Assembly: GCF_001484765.1 (NCBI RefSeq)
Contig: NZ_KQ947377.1
Coordinates: forward strand, 312,437 to 376,436
DNA length: 64,000 nt
Direction of reading: 5' to 3'
Origin: Entomohabitans teleogrylli
GTDB taxonomy: Bacteria; Pseudomonadota; Gammaproteobacteria; Enterobacterales; Enterobacteriaceae
In this document: piece after piece, positions 45,301 through 54,027 of the stretch
Layout of the letters: every line of letters starts with the position of its first letter
How positions within the stretch are numbered: the stretch's first letter is position 1
The notes under the pieces: generated by a model
What the model saw: only the letters and a program-made list of their open reading frames with translations
Database searches by the model: none
Told to the model about the DNA's origin: nothing
Position numbers and translations under genes: made by a program

Positions 45301-45872
45301 TGCTCAATCAGCAGGCCATCGACATCAATCAGGATAGCCTGCTCCCCGGCCAGACAGCGAACATACACCTCCGGAGTCGTTTCGCCTTTCATTTTTTCCG
45401 GCGCGTACAGCGGCGCCAGCTTCTGACCTTCGCGCAATAAGGTGCTCTTGCCGCTGCCGCGCCCGCCGATCACCAGATACCACGGCTGCTGGTACAGGTA
45501 GCGGCGGCTGTTGAGATGGCGTTCAAGATGCAGCAGCCAGTGCGTCAGGTAACGGCGCTGATAATGAATATCGCCGCTGACCGGATCCTTCACCTCTTCG
45601 CGCGACAGTTTCTGCAACCGCTCCAGTTGCTGAAGGCGGCGCAGAATGCGCAGCGTCAACCATCCCAGGGCAATCAGCACCAGCACCGCCGTCAGCAGCC
45701 AGCGGCTTAACGGCGTGGCCAGCGGTTTCTGCTCGCTGACTTCCCATTCCGGCCCCCACCACCACACCCAAAATATCGCCGCGCACCAGGCTAACGCCAG
45801 CAGCAGCATAGCGGAGGCTTTAAACCTCGGAAGAGCAGGTTTTAGCACACGAAAAAATCCCGGTACTCTCAT
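42351..45872 (-). CDS. tssM: T6SS membrane complex protein TssM (IcmF)
   Basis: 1,173 residues. Two N-terminal membrane helices (about 20-40 and 57-76), a cytoplasmic NTPase-like domain with intact Walker A GGRGSGKST (136-144), a third helix near 445-465 (VVSGVVVVCLFYGWHHYY) and a large periplasmic part that binds TssJ. With TssL and TssJ it forms the trans-envelope channel. Full length for the family and no frameshift. Confidence 0.95.
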   Translation of the reverse strand: MRVPGFFRVLKPALPRFKASAMLLLALAWCAAIFWVWWWGPEWEVSEQKPLATPLSRWLLTAVLVLIALGWLTLRILRRLQQLERLQKLSREEVKDPVSGDIHYQRRYLTHWLLHLERHLNSRRYLYQQPWYLVIGGRGSGKSTLLREGQKLAPLYAPEKMKGETTPEVYVRCLAGEQAILIDVDGLLIEQPVDSDAEKPERFSRLWRDLLDWMGEVRTRQPLNGVVLAVDIGEFMTLNKAQRDGWLAVMRQRLQDLRLRLHCQLPVYVVLTHMDLFYGFDAMFQSLDKARRESVLGVTFSLEAGAWRKELDTFWQRWVNKMNDALPGMMINDVDGSQRSPLFSFVRQMRGMHEYVEQLLDGIVFHNESPPLLRGVYLTSSSQRGQMDDLFVQSSAAQYHLGTQAFPTWPVGDSKPYFTHALFDRVLFSEPNLAGENSVWLDNARRRLALYSVVSGVVVVCLFYGWHHYYRVNYRAGVEVLAQAKSFLEIPPPEETDNYGNLQLPLLNPIREATLAYGDYHDRNLFLADMGLYQGYKIGPYVEDTYLQLLQQRYLPALMSGLLKALNAAPAGSEEKLNILRVMRMLEDGSGRNKPLIEQFMAERWSERFNGQNSLQTQLMGHLGYALDHTDWRGRREGGDQEATRSFSPYVQPIRDAQRELSKLSIYQRVYQSLRARAQQVLLSDLNLRDQIGANFDAVFAASDEKLLRIPQLLTSYGLKNYFVKQRDGLVELTAMDSWVLNLTQDVQYSEADRKEIQRHITEQYLGDYTATWRAALSNLEIQQFDEMQQVISALEQVISGDQVFRRALQTLRDNTQAPALPEGLPDKARQEFLETQDYRLLARISRDFAPENGVLAEQKEGSGVLPGVYQKLTDLHRYLLAIQNSPTPGKSALKAVQMRLNENSSDPIFAVQQMAKNLPDPLRRWVGQLAEQAWRVVMLEAIQYLEIEWGNAVVKPWQTHLAGRYPFAPDAREDAPLSEFERFFKPGGTLDAFYQQNLRQFIENELTWGSDGQALIRDDIRQQLEMAQKIRDTFFTPQNGLGTQYAIETLELSSGKRRSVLNMDGQLLEYAHGRGRTVHLVWPNSMRAGVESKLTLVPDAGNKAPRSISFSGPWAQLRLINSGQLTSVSDGSFNVRFNVDGGYMIYRVHVDASDNPFSGGLFSRFHLPETLY

Positions 45873-45900
45873 TGGTCAATGCTCCTGTTCCATTCCATGG

Positions 45901-47301
45901 TTATCCTTCACTGTGCGATTGTTGTGCTTCCAGTTCCCTGATAAGGTCTGGCTCCCAGTTGGGGAGCGAGATTTCCTGGGCTATCTGATAAAGATGTTGA
46001 TAACTCTGCACGGCCAGCGTCTTCATACCGGCTTCTTCCAGCAGGCGCGCGCCAAGCATCTGGCAGTAAAAGCGACCACGCGGATTTTGCTGCTGCGCCA
46101 GCCGGTCGATTTCAAGTAGCGCCGCCGCCAGCCCCTGCTCTTGCCAGCATTGCCAGACCGCTTCGCTGTCGATATCCATCTGCGCCTGGAGCGGGGCGGC
46201 GCTACCGCCCTCTGTTATCTCAGCCTCCTCCGCCAGCCAGGCGCGGGCGGCATCGGATAAAAACGGCGTGCGATCGGTAAAACTCAGGCTCTGCAGCAGC
46301 GGCAGGCGCTGTAAAAACAGCCGTAACTCTTCGCGAATCGCCTCCGCGACCCGCTCATAGCCCAGCGCCACGGCGATAGCCGCCGACAGCCGGTGGCCTT
46401 CGAACCAGAACGGCGCCAGCACCAGACTCTGCTCCACCTGTTGCCACAGCGCCCGGTCGGGGTTCGCCGCCGCGGCCAGATACTCCGCCAGTCGATCGGC
46501 GGAAAACGCCGCCAGCGACGTCCGGCCATCCGCCTGTGCCAGCGGAGCGCTGGTGATGCTGTGCCATAACGCATTGCGCCGCAGCCGGTAGCCCAGCGGG
46601 TTATCCGGCTGCCGTTCGCAGAGAATGTCCGCCATCTGCAACTGTGTCTGGCGCCAGGCCTTATCATCGGAACTGTCGATTTCCAGCGTGGGCTGCGCGG
46701 CGACGGCGGGCGCCGCAGCAGGCTGCGGCGACGCGCTTTGCGGCGCTGCCGCTTCCACCACCGCGCCGTCCGGCTGCCGCCGGTATAACACCCCGAGCGC
46801 GTCCGCCTCTCTGGCCAAATCTTTTTCCGTCGCCTGCCACAGTTGCGCCAGATGCGCCAGCTCGCCGAGCACTTCCTGGCGCTGATCGTGGTCCGCCAGC
46901 CCAACAAAACTGTTCGCCGCGCTGGCGAAACGCTGTATCACCTGGCGCGCCAGGCGGCGTTTCATCACCAGGTTATCCGGCCAGGCCGTCTCCCAGCAGG
47001 TTTTAATCCAGGCGCACAGTAACTGCAGCGCCAGAATCACCTCCTGGGGCTGGCCGGCATGCTGCAAAGTACGCAGCAGGTGCACCACCAGGCGAAAATC
47101 TTTACTCTCCGTGGACAGCAGCAGCAGGATCCGCCGCTGTACCTCCGGGATATTCAGCGAACTGTGGCTGAGCGCTCCCAGCCGCACCATTTCGCCGTCA
47201 ATAAACTCCCAGTGCGGATTGTCATCCGCCAGCCGGGCGCCGATTTTCTCTTCCGGCAGCGGCGCCGTGAGCTTGTCCAGCCATTCATGTTGTTCGCTCA
47301 T
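45901..47301 (-). CDS. tssA: T6SS assembly protein TssA (VasJ type)
   Basis: A 466-residue soluble protein with the ImpA N-terminal domain at residues 5-130 (LSTESKDFRLVVHLLRTLQH) and a VasJ-type C-terminal domain rich in helices. It lacks the membrane anchor of VasL. TssA proteins guide tail polymerisation from baseplate or cap. A low-complexity Ala/Pro linker lies at about 185-205. Starts 9 bases after vasI. Confidence 0.9.
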   Translation of the reverse strand: MSEQHEWLDKLTAPLPEEKIGARLADDNPHWEFIDGEMVRLGALSHSSLNIPEVQRRILLLLSTESKDFRLVVHLLRTLQHAGQPQEVILALQLLCAWIKTCWETAWPDNLVMKRRLARQVIQRFASAANSFVGLADHDQRQEVLGELAHLAQLWQATEKDLAREADALGVLYRRQPDGAVVEAAAPQSASPQPAAAPAVAAQPTLEIDSSDDKAWRQTQLQMADILCERQPDNPLGYRLRRNALWHSITSAPLAQADGRTSLAAFSADRLAEYLAAAANPDRALWQQVEQSLVLAPFWFEGHRLSAAIAVALGYERVAEAIREELRLFLQRLPLLQSLSFTDRTPFLSDAARAWLAEEAEITEGGSAAPLQAQMDIDSEAVWQCWQEQGLAAALLEIDRLAQQQNPRGRFYCQMLGARLLEEAGMKTLAVQSYQHLYQIAQEISLPNWEPDLIRELEAQQSHSEG

Positions 47302-47310
47302 GCCCGCTCC

Positions 47311-47955
47311 TTACCAGTGGCACGCCGTGCGCAGGGGGTCTATTTCCTGCGCCAGACCGCTGATATTAAAGACCAGCCGCGAAGCGTCTCCGGGCAGGCT
47401 CAGCGTCAGGCGCTGAGCGCCGAACAGCTGTTTGATTTCTTCGATTCCCGCCAGCCCGCGGCTCGATTCCAGCAGGAAGCCGTTCTCACGCACAAACCAG
47501 CCGACGCTGATGCGCCGGTTCTCGGTGGCCAGCGAAACCGCGCCGTCTCTCTCGCGCACCGGCATCGTCAGCGCAACCTGTAAACGAGTGATGTTGTCGA
47601 CGCAGCTGAACATCAACACCGGGCGCGGCGGCGCAACGCCGATCGCCGGCGTCGTCAGTACCACCTGCGGGTTGTCGCCGCCGCTGTGGGTGACCAGAAA
47701 TGCGGTTTCGCGATCGTCGCGCTGCGCTTCCTGAGCCATCGCCCGCTGCCACGCCACGCCGGCCTGCGCCGGTGCGGCCGGCGTCGCGCCGGTCGGAGCG
47801 GCCAGCGCTTTGTCATAGCAGTCGAGGCGCAATAGCGGCGCCGGCTCGCTGCGGCAGGCCTGAACCGCCGCCAGTTGCGCGTTATCATCCGCCCACAGCG
47901 GTGCCGCCATCAGCAAGCCAACACCGCTCAGCGCCAGTAATACCCGCGTTCTCAT
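47311..47955 (-). CDS. vasI: T6SS periplasmic protein VasI
   Basis: A 214-residue protein with a Sec signal peptide (ALSGVGLLMAAPLWA, cleavage near residue 22) and three cysteines placed as in VasI/TagO-type proteins (VQACRSE, RLDCYDK, LMFSCVDN). Function in T6SS is poorly defined but the gene is common in VasH-containing clusters. It overlaps the upstream regulator gene by four bases (ATGA). Confidence 0.87.
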   Translation of the reverse strand: MRTRVLLALSGVGLLMAAPLWADDNAQLAAVQACRSEPAPLLRLDCYDKALAAPTGATPAAPAQAGVAWQRAMAQEAQRDDRETAFLVTHSGGDNPQVVLTTPAIGVAPPRPVLMFSCVDNITRLQVALTMPVRERDGAVSLATENRRISVGWFVRENGFLLESSRGLAGIEEIKQLFGAQRLTLSLPGDASRLVFNISGLAQEIDPLRTACHW

Positions 47956-48752
47956 AGGTTGCCCTTGTATTTCGCCAGCTTGTAAGTCAGGGTGCGGGGA
48001 GACAAGTTGAGACTCATCGCCACGCGCTTTTTATCGGCGCCGAACTGACGCAGGCGCTGGGTCAGCACCTGGTACTCAAATTTCTCCAGCGCGGCCTGCA
48101 AATCGTCGATTTCGCTGTAATCATTGGCGACGCCGGAAACGCTGTTCGGGGCGCCGCCGGCGCTGAGCGCCGACAGTAGTTCATCGAGCTGTTTTTGTTT
48201 CTGCTGTTGAACCTGAAACACGTCCTGAATCTGGCGCAGATGGCTGCGCAACTGATCCAGTTCAAGGATCTTTTTCAGCCGGTGCTGAAACAGTTCGCAG
48301 CTCAGCGTAAACAGGCTGTTCGGCTTGTCGCACTCTTCCGGCTGACGGCTGAAAGCGGCAATCACCCCACATGCCGCGGCCTGGTTATCAAACACCGGCC
48401 TGGCGTACAGGCCGCATTCGCCGGGCAGCTCGTAGACGAAATGCCGAAAGCGCGTCTCTTCAATACGCACCCCGCGATGCAGCGTCTGCCAGGTCGTGGC
48501 GACGCCGTTGCGCAAAACCTGAATCAACGGGTGATTCACATCGTAGACACTCACCATAAAACGCTGCACATCGATGCCGCGCGCCCCGGAAACGGCGTAA
48601 CATTCCACGCGCTCCTCGGGGCTGTTAATCATTCCCACCATCAGGGCATCGAAGTGGGACAGTCGCAGATTTAGTTCTAAAAAGTTGAATACCAGTTGTT
48701 CCCGGGTGTTACCGTCCAGTAAAGCCAGTACGCTTTTTAGCCGTTTCCTCAT
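47952..48752 (-). CDS. VasH-like regulator without the AAA+ domain
   Basis: 266 residues. The N-terminal 150 residues look like the sensor part of VasH (FNFLELNLRLSHFDALMVGM; YARPVFDNQAAACGVIAAFS). A helical linker (HLRQIQDVFQVQQQKQKQLD) leads directly to a Fis-type helix-turn-helix (LTQRLRQFGADKKRVAMSLN then LSPRTLTYKLAKYKG). The central sigma-54-activating AAA+ domain (GAFTGA loop, Walker motifs) found in about 530-residue VasH is absent and there is no frameshift, so this is a stable short form. It is coupled by ATGA overlaps to tssH and vasI. Confidence 0.82.
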   Translation of the reverse strand: MRKRLKSVLALLDGNTREQLVFNFLELNLRLSHFDALMVGMINSPEERVECYAVSGARGIDVQRFMVSVYDVNHPLIQVLRNGVATTWQTLHRGVRIEETRFRHFVYELPGECGLYARPVFDNQAAACGVIAAFSRQPEECDKPNSLFTLSCELFQHRLKKILELDQLRSHLRQIQDVFQVQQQKQKQLDELLSALSAGGAPNSVSGVANDYSEIDDLQAALEKFEYQVLTQRLRQFGADKKRVAMSLNLSPRTLTYKLAKYKGNL

Positions 48753-51355
48753 ACGCTCACTTCCACCTGTGCTTTAAAGGCATTGTCTTCGGTAAAAAGA
48801 TGGATGCTGTCGATAGCCTCTCCGGCCGCCATATGCTGCAACAACAGCAGCGACAGCGGCGGCATCAGCGCGCCGTCGATCACCGATTCCAGCATGCGCG
48901 CGCCGTTTTCCGCGCGGGTGACGCGGCGCATAATCTCCCCGGTTACCGTCTCATCCACCGTGACCGTGGCGCCGAAGCGCTGAACCAGCAGGTTTTCCAG
49001 CCAGCCGAGCTTGCCGGCGATGATCTCGCGCAGGGTATCGCTGCCCAGCGGCATAAACGGCACCACCTCCATACGCGCCAGCAGCGCCGGCTTAAAGAAA
49101 TCCGCCAGCACCGGATACAGGGCATCGTGTAGCTCATCCTGCCTGTCGACGTGATCGACAATGGTCTGGTAGCCAAGGTTAGAGGTGAGGAAGAACACCA
49201 CGTTTTTACAGTCGATCACCCGCCCTTCGCCGTCGGCCAGCTCGCCTTTATCAAAGGCCTGGTAAAACAGGTTCAGCACATCCGGGTGAGCTTTTTCCAC
49301 TTCATCCAGCAGTACCACAGAATAGGGTTTCTGACGGATGGCTTCGGTCAGTACCCCGCCTTCGCCATAGCCCACGTAGCCCGGCGGTGAGCCGATCAGC
49401 CGCGAAACGGTATGTTTTTCCTGGAATTCCGACATGTTGATCGTCGTCAGGTACTGGCGTCCGCCGAACAGCACCCGGGCAATTTGCAGGACGCTTTCGG
49501 TTTTCCCGACCCCGCTCGGCCCCACCAGCAAAAACGCCCCCAGCGGCCGGCCGGGGCGGCGCAGATCGGCGCGCGCGGTCAACAGATGCTTGTGCAGATG
49601 GGCAATCGCCAGCGACTGACCGCGAATCACCTCCCCAAGCCACGCCGGCAGTTCGGTGATGGTGGTCATCTCATTTTGCGACAGACGGTTCAGCGGCACC
49701 CCCGTCCATTCGGCGATGACCGCGGCGATTTGCTGCCTGCCCACGTGAGGCGAAACCAGCGTCCGCTCTTTTTGCAGGCTATCCAGAGCGCCAGTCAGCG
49801 CCGCCAGCGCCACCACCTGCTCCTCATCCGGCGCGTCCTCCCGGGCCAGCAGTTCGGCCCGCAGCGCAATCACCTGCGCCACCAGCGCCTGCTGTTCGCG
49901 CCAGTCGTTTTCCAGGGCACTGAGAGCGTCGCCCGTCGCCGCCAGACGCTGGCGCAGCGCCTCAAGATGGTCTTTATCGCCCGGCAAACCGATACGCTGT
50001 TCGCGTTCCAGTTGGGCTATCTCCTGTTCGAGCTGGTGACGCTCCGTGGTCAGCGCCGACACTTCGCGCGGTGGGGAGCTCAGGTTGATAGCCACCCGGG
50101 CGCAGGCGGTATCAAGCACATCGATAGCTTTGTCTGGCAACTGGCGCCCGGACAGATAGCGTTCGCTCAGGCTCGCCGCGGCCTGCAGCGCTTCATCGTC
50201 GATCAATACGCTGTGCGCTTTTTCATAGGCGCTACGCAGCCCGCGCAGAATCACCGTCGCCTCGCCGGCGGTGGGTTCCGCCACTTTGACTATCTGGAAA
50301 CGACGCGACAGGGCGGCATCTTTTTCGAAGTATTTCTTGTATTCACTCCACGTGGTGGCGGCGATGGTCTTCAGCTCGCCGCGCGCCAGGGCCGGTTTCA
50401 ACAGGTTGGAAATATCCAGACCGCCCTGCTGGTTACCGGCGCCGATCAGGGTATGCGCCTCATCGATAAACAAAATCACCGGATCCGCCGACTGGATGGC
50501 CTCGGCCATGATCCCCTTGAAGCGCTTTTCAAACTCGCCCTTCACCGCCGCGCCGGCCTGCAGAGCGCCGAGATCCAGCGTCATCAGGCGCGTATCGCGT
50601 AATTTCTCCGGCACCTGCCCGGCTACTACGCGTATCGCCAGCCCCTCGATCAGAGCACTCTTGCCGACGCCAGCCTCGCCCACCACAATGGGGTTATTTT
50701 TACGGCGCCGGCACAGGATATCGATCATCAGATCGATTTCATTATCACGGCACAGCACCGGGTCCAGTTTCCCTTCCCGCGCCGCCTGGGTCATATCGGT
50801 GGCAAAACGCGCCAGCAGGCTTTCATCCCCGGCTCGGGCGCCCGGCGCGCCGGCGCGCGCGCTGTCATCGGCCACCGGCGTTTCCGCCGACTCCTGGGTC
50901 CAGACGTCAAATTCATCCTGAAGCAGCGCCCGGTTCACCTTCACCAGCAGTTGCACCACGCTGGCCGGCAGGTAGCGCTGCGGGGAGTGCAGCAGCGCCA
51001 TCAGCATCACGCCGCTGCGCAATTGCGTATGACCGAATTCCACAGAGGCCATCAGCCAGCTATCTTTCAGCCACTCCACCAGCAGAGGGGAAAACGCCGG
51101 GTAAGAAGCCGCCAGATGACGGCCGCCGGACGCCGCCTGATCGAGCAACTCCCGCAGCGCCGTCACATCCACTTCCGCGCGGTTGAGGATCAGGCGGACA
51201 TCGCTCAGCGGCGTGTTCACCATTTCCAGCAGCACCATCGGGACGGTAATCTCGGCCTCTCCGGCGTTGACGCACTGCGCCGCCGCGCTTTCCAGCCCGT
51301 GCCGGGCGACGGGATTAAGCCGGTTGACCAGGGTCGGCAAATCAATAGCAATCAT
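48749..51355 (-). CDS. tssH: T6SS sheath-recycling ATPase TssH (ClpV)
   Basis: An 868-residue AAA+ unfoldase. It has the ClpV N-domain (residues 1-150), Walker A1 GEAGVGKSALIEGLA, the coiled-coil middle domain, Walker A2 GPSGVGKTE, Walker B (VVLLDEVEKAH) and a C-terminal D2 small domain. It disassembles contracted TssB-TssC sheath. Starts within the tssL stop (ATGA). Confidence 0.97.
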   Translation of the reverse strand: MIAIDLPTLVNRLNPVARHGLESAAAQCVNAGEAEITVPMVLLEMVNTPLSDVRLILNRAEVDVTALRELLDQAASGGRHLAASYPAFSPLLVEWLKDSWLMASVEFGHTQLRSGVMLMALLHSPQRYLPASVVQLLVKVNRALLQDEFDVWTQESAETPVADDSARAGAPGARAGDESLLARFATDMTQAAREGKLDPVLCRDNEIDLMIDILCRRRKNNPIVVGEAGVGKSALIEGLAIRVVAGQVPEKLRDTRLMTLDLGALQAGAAVKGEFEKRFKGIMAEAIQSADPVILFIDEAHTLIGAGNQQGGLDISNLLKPALARGELKTIAATTWSEYKKYFEKDAALSRRFQIVKVAEPTAGEATVILRGLRSAYEKAHSVLIDDEALQAAASLSERYLSGRQLPDKAIDVLDTACARVAINLSSPPREVSALTTERHQLEQEIAQLEREQRIGLPGDKDHLEALRQRLAATGDALSALENDWREQQALVAQVIALRAELLAREDAPDEEQVVALAALTGALDSLQKERTLVSPHVGRQQIAAVIAEWTGVPLNRLSQNEMTTITELPAWLGEVIRGQSLAIAHLHKHLLTARADLRRPGRPLGAFLLVGPSGVGKTESVLQIARVLFGGRQYLTTINMSEFQEKHTVSRLIGSPPGYVGYGEGGVLTEAIRQKPYSVVLLDEVEKAHPDVLNLFYQAFDKGELADGEGRVIDCKNVVFFLTSNLGYQTIVDHVDRQDELHDALYPVLADFFKPALLARMEVVPFMPLGSDTLREIIAGKLGWLENLLVQRFGATVTVDETVTGEIMRRVTRAENGARMLESVIDGALMPPLSLLLLQHMAAGEAIDSIHLFTEDNAFKAQVEVSV

Positions 51356-52137
51356 CGTTTTCCCCCGCTCAGTAAGCTGTTCAACTGATGCAAAATGTCC
51401 TGGGTCTGGATATTCAGACGCAGTAAATAGAAGAGATAAATCGCCGCCAGTAGCCCCAGCGAGCCGATCAACAGATGTTTCACCGTCAGCCGGCCAATCA
51501 GCCGGTAGCTGCCGCGCGCCGTATCTGGTCCCTGATACAGCAGCGGCTCTGCGCCGTCCGGGCGCATCTGCGCTATCACGTTGTACAGGCGACGAAACAG
51601 CCGTTCGAACTCATCGGCATGCTGGGCCGTGACTTTGTAGCGGCCGCGGAATCCAAGGCAGAAACAGAGGTAGATAAACTCCAGCAGATCGCGGTAGCGC
51701 TGGGCTTCGCCCATCAGGCGCTCCAGCAGCACGTAAACCTTTTCCCCGCCCCAGGTTTCGTTATGGAAGCGCACCAACAACGACTGTTTCAGCCAGCCGT
51801 TCTCGCTGTTCCAGCCGTGGCCCAGCGCCGCTTCATCAATAAAGGTGCACAGCACATAGCGAAACGAGACAATCGCCCCCGGCTCGTAGCCCTGGGTTTG
51901 CAGGAGTTGTTCTATCGACTGCACGTCCGCCACCACCTGCTGATACAGCTGGTCCGGCAATGCCTGGCTGTTCATGGCTTTTAAACGCAGCACCATCCCG
52001 AGTAGCGGCGTCGCCGCGTCAATCATCGGATTCAGGCTTTCGCCGCGCAGCAACAGCTGATAATGGCGCGTATTCACTCCTTCGCTGCCCGACAGCACCT
52101 CGGCCATCGCATCGCGACTCAGTATCTCGCTGGTCAT
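51352..52137 (-). CDS. tssL: T6SS membrane complex protein TssL (DotU)
   Basis: A 261-residue DotU-type protein: cytoplasmic helical domain with FCLGFRGRYK, then one C-terminal membrane helix (LIGSLGLLAAIYLFYLLRL, near 228-246). There is no OmpA-like peptidoglycan-binding extension, so wall anchoring must come from another protein. It overlaps both tssK and tssH by four bases. Confidence 0.95.
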   Translation of the reverse strand: MTSEILSRDAMAEVLSGSEGVNTRHYQLLLRGESLNPMIDAATPLLGMVLRLKAMNSQALPDQLYQQVVADVQSIEQLLQTQGYEPGAIVSFRYVLCTFIDEAALGHGWNSENGWLKQSLLVRFHNETWGGEKVYVLLERLMGEAQRYRDLLEFIYLCFCLGFRGRYKVTAQHADEFERLFRRLYNVIAQMRPDGAEPLLYQGPDTARGSYRLIGRLTVKHLLIGSLGLLAAIYLFYLLRLNIQTQDILHQLNSLLSGGKR

Positions 52138-53483
52138 CCATTCCCCCTTATGGCCCAGAACTGCATATCCAGTTCAGGGAAATCGCCGGACACGTGGAAG
52201 GCGATGGCATTCCCCTGCTGAACCTCTTTCCAGGCCGGGCTCTGCTTATCGAGCATGAAGTAGGTGTAGCCGGAGTGGTAAGGCAACTGGCGCGGCGCCG
52301 CCGACAAAGCCACCAGCGGCACGCCCGGCAACTGGACGCTGACCAGATCGCGAATGCGCTCCAGCGAGGTAATTTTGGTTTGTTGCATAAACTGCCGGCG
52401 CAGCTGTTCCTGCGGAATCTGCGCCCGGATAGCCAGCACAAATTCGGCGCTCTTGAGCAGTTCCTGCTCGTTGATGGTCGCCACCCGAATACCGTGCGAG
52501 TGCTGGCGCAACTGAATAGAGATGGCGCGCGGCGTCAGGACGGTACTGAGCGCCTGGCGCATCATCAGGATCAGCGGATGGAAGGTCTCGGTCAAATTGT
52601 CATGATCGTATACCGGAAAAGCGCCGGGCAGCCGCGACTCATCGGTGAAGGTCATCAGCTCGCCGCACCCCTGCACCAGATGCAGGTAAAAGGTTTCCGG
52701 GTGCAGGACGTTCTGATAAGCCAGATGGGTGAAAATCGGCTGCAGGCGGTTAAACAGTTGCAGCATCATAAATTCCGCCACATCGGCGATGCCCTGCTGT
52801 TCCGGCGATCCGATACGTTCGGAAAGCATTTTGGCTCTTTCCACCAGCGTACCCTGTACCTCATCCATAAACAGACGCAGGGGCGAAGAGACATTGATAT
52901 TCAGGCAGGTGGGCATGAAATCCTCATCCAGCACCAGCGAGCCATCGTGACGCTTTTCGCGGATGCGGCACACCGGCAGCACCGTCCAGGCGCTCAAATC
53001 CTCATGCCCCTGCATCAGGCGCGGCGCCAGTTGTGCCAGCGCCAGCGAACTGACATCGCCATCCGGCGAGTGTAAATCGCGCACGCTCAGCGGCGCTTCC
53101 CGGTAGCGCGCCCGCGTCGCCGCGCCGCCTTCCCCGGAGCCTATCTCATTGATGCCGTCATTAAGCAGCGGCAGCGCCAGATAAATATCCCGGCTGCCCG
53201 CTTCCGGCGTGCTGCCGATATCCAGCGGTTGCGGTTGAAAATCCTGATGGGGGAGGTCAAACAGCGTACCGTCCGGCATGATGCCCTGGGCGGAGTCGAT
53301 GCCAATGCGGCCCAGCTTCAGCAGCTCGCGATTGAGATGCAGAGCATGGAATCCGTAGCCATAGCGTTTCAGCATGTCGAGACGCGAATCGAGCTGGTAG
53401 TCGTTATGACGCTGCTGCTGCTGAAAATGCTGGGGTTTGACAAATAACCCTTCGCGCCAGATAACCCGGTTTCTGGTCGGCAT
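52134..53483 (-). CDS. tssK: T6SS baseplate protein TssK
   Basis: A 449-residue baseplate adaptor linking TssF/G to the TssJLM complex. The start at 53483 gives MPTRNRVIWREGLFVKPQHF, the usual family N-terminus, with AGGAGG six bases upstream; a TTG at 53510 would add nine odd residues. The C-terminal domain (HSGYTYFMLDKQSPAWKEV, FPELDMQFWAIRG) is intact. Coupled to tssJ and tssL. Confidence 0.96.
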   Translation of the reverse strand: MPTRNRVIWREGLFVKPQHFQQQQRHNDYQLDSRLDMLKRYGYGFHALHLNRELLKLGRIGIDSAQGIMPDGTLFDLPHQDFQPQPLDIGSTPEAGSRDIYLALPLLNDGINEIGSGEGGAATRARYREAPLSVRDLHSPDGDVSSLALAQLAPRLMQGHEDLSAWTVLPVCRIREKRHDGSLVLDEDFMPTCLNINVSSPLRLFMDEVQGTLVERAKMLSERIGSPEQQGIADVAEFMMLQLFNRLQPIFTHLAYQNVLHPETFYLHLVQGCGELMTFTDESRLPGAFPVYDHDNLTETFHPLILMMRQALSTVLTPRAISIQLRQHSHGIRVATINEQELLKSAEFVLAIRAQIPQEQLRRQFMQQTKITSLERIRDLVSVQLPGVPLVALSAAPRQLPYHSGYTYFMLDKQSPAWKEVQQGNAIAFHVSGDFPELDMQFWAIRGNG

Positions 53484-53484
53484 C

Positions 53485-54027
53485 TCAATCCTCCTCCTTC
53501 TGTAATTCAATTTCCCTGGCGCGCACGTGAACCAGCAAGTGGTAAGCGCGCCCCATGCCTTTCACCTTGATAATTTTTTTCCATTCGGCAATGTTTTCAT
53601 CGGCGTAATAAACGATGACCCCGATGTACTGGTTCTTCTTCTCCAGTTCGATGGGCTCCAGCGGCTTAAACTGACCGGGAAGCAACGTGTAATCCTGGTG
53701 ATCGATGTAGTTTTTACCGAGGATGCTGGAAAGATCGCTCTCTTCGTCGTTGAGTTGATCGAAATCGGCGGCCAGCAGTTTTGAATCCTCGCTCAGGTAA
53801 ACCAGTTGCAGATTGACCGGCGTCGCTTCGTCGCTTTCGTTTTTATTGATGTCCGGCTCCGCCAGCAGCGTTATCCTGACCACCGAAGGCTGATCGGCGG
53901 TGGAGCCCACCTGGATATCCGGGTTGGCCAGCACCTTGCCGACTTTGCGCGCCGTGGTACAACTGCTCAACAGCGTCACGGCCAGCAATACCGCCGCTAC
54001 CCGAAACAGCAAGCGCCCCGGCGTCAT
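53485..54027 (-). CDS. tssJ: T6SS outer-membrane lipoprotein TssJ
   Basis: A 180-residue lipoprotein with the lipobox LLSSC (Cys23). The mature beta-sandwich (QPSVVRITLLAEPDINKNES; KNQYIGVIVYYADENIAEWK) binds the periplasmic part of TssM. Overlaps tagH by four bases; tssK follows at once. Confidence 0.95.
   Translation of the reverse strand: MTPGRLLFRVAAVLLAVTLLSSCTTARKVGKVLANPDIQVGSTADQPSVVRITLLAEPDINKNESDEATPVNLQLVYLSEDSKLLAADFDQLNDEESDLSSILGKNYIDHQDYTLLPGQFKPLEPIELEKKNQYIGVIVYYADENIAEWKKIIKVKGMGRAYHLLVHVRAREIELQKEED

Noticed and set aside
49412..50602. 396-residue plus-strand frame opposite tssH
   Set aside because: Antisense shadow; tssH is complete with all AAA+ motifs.
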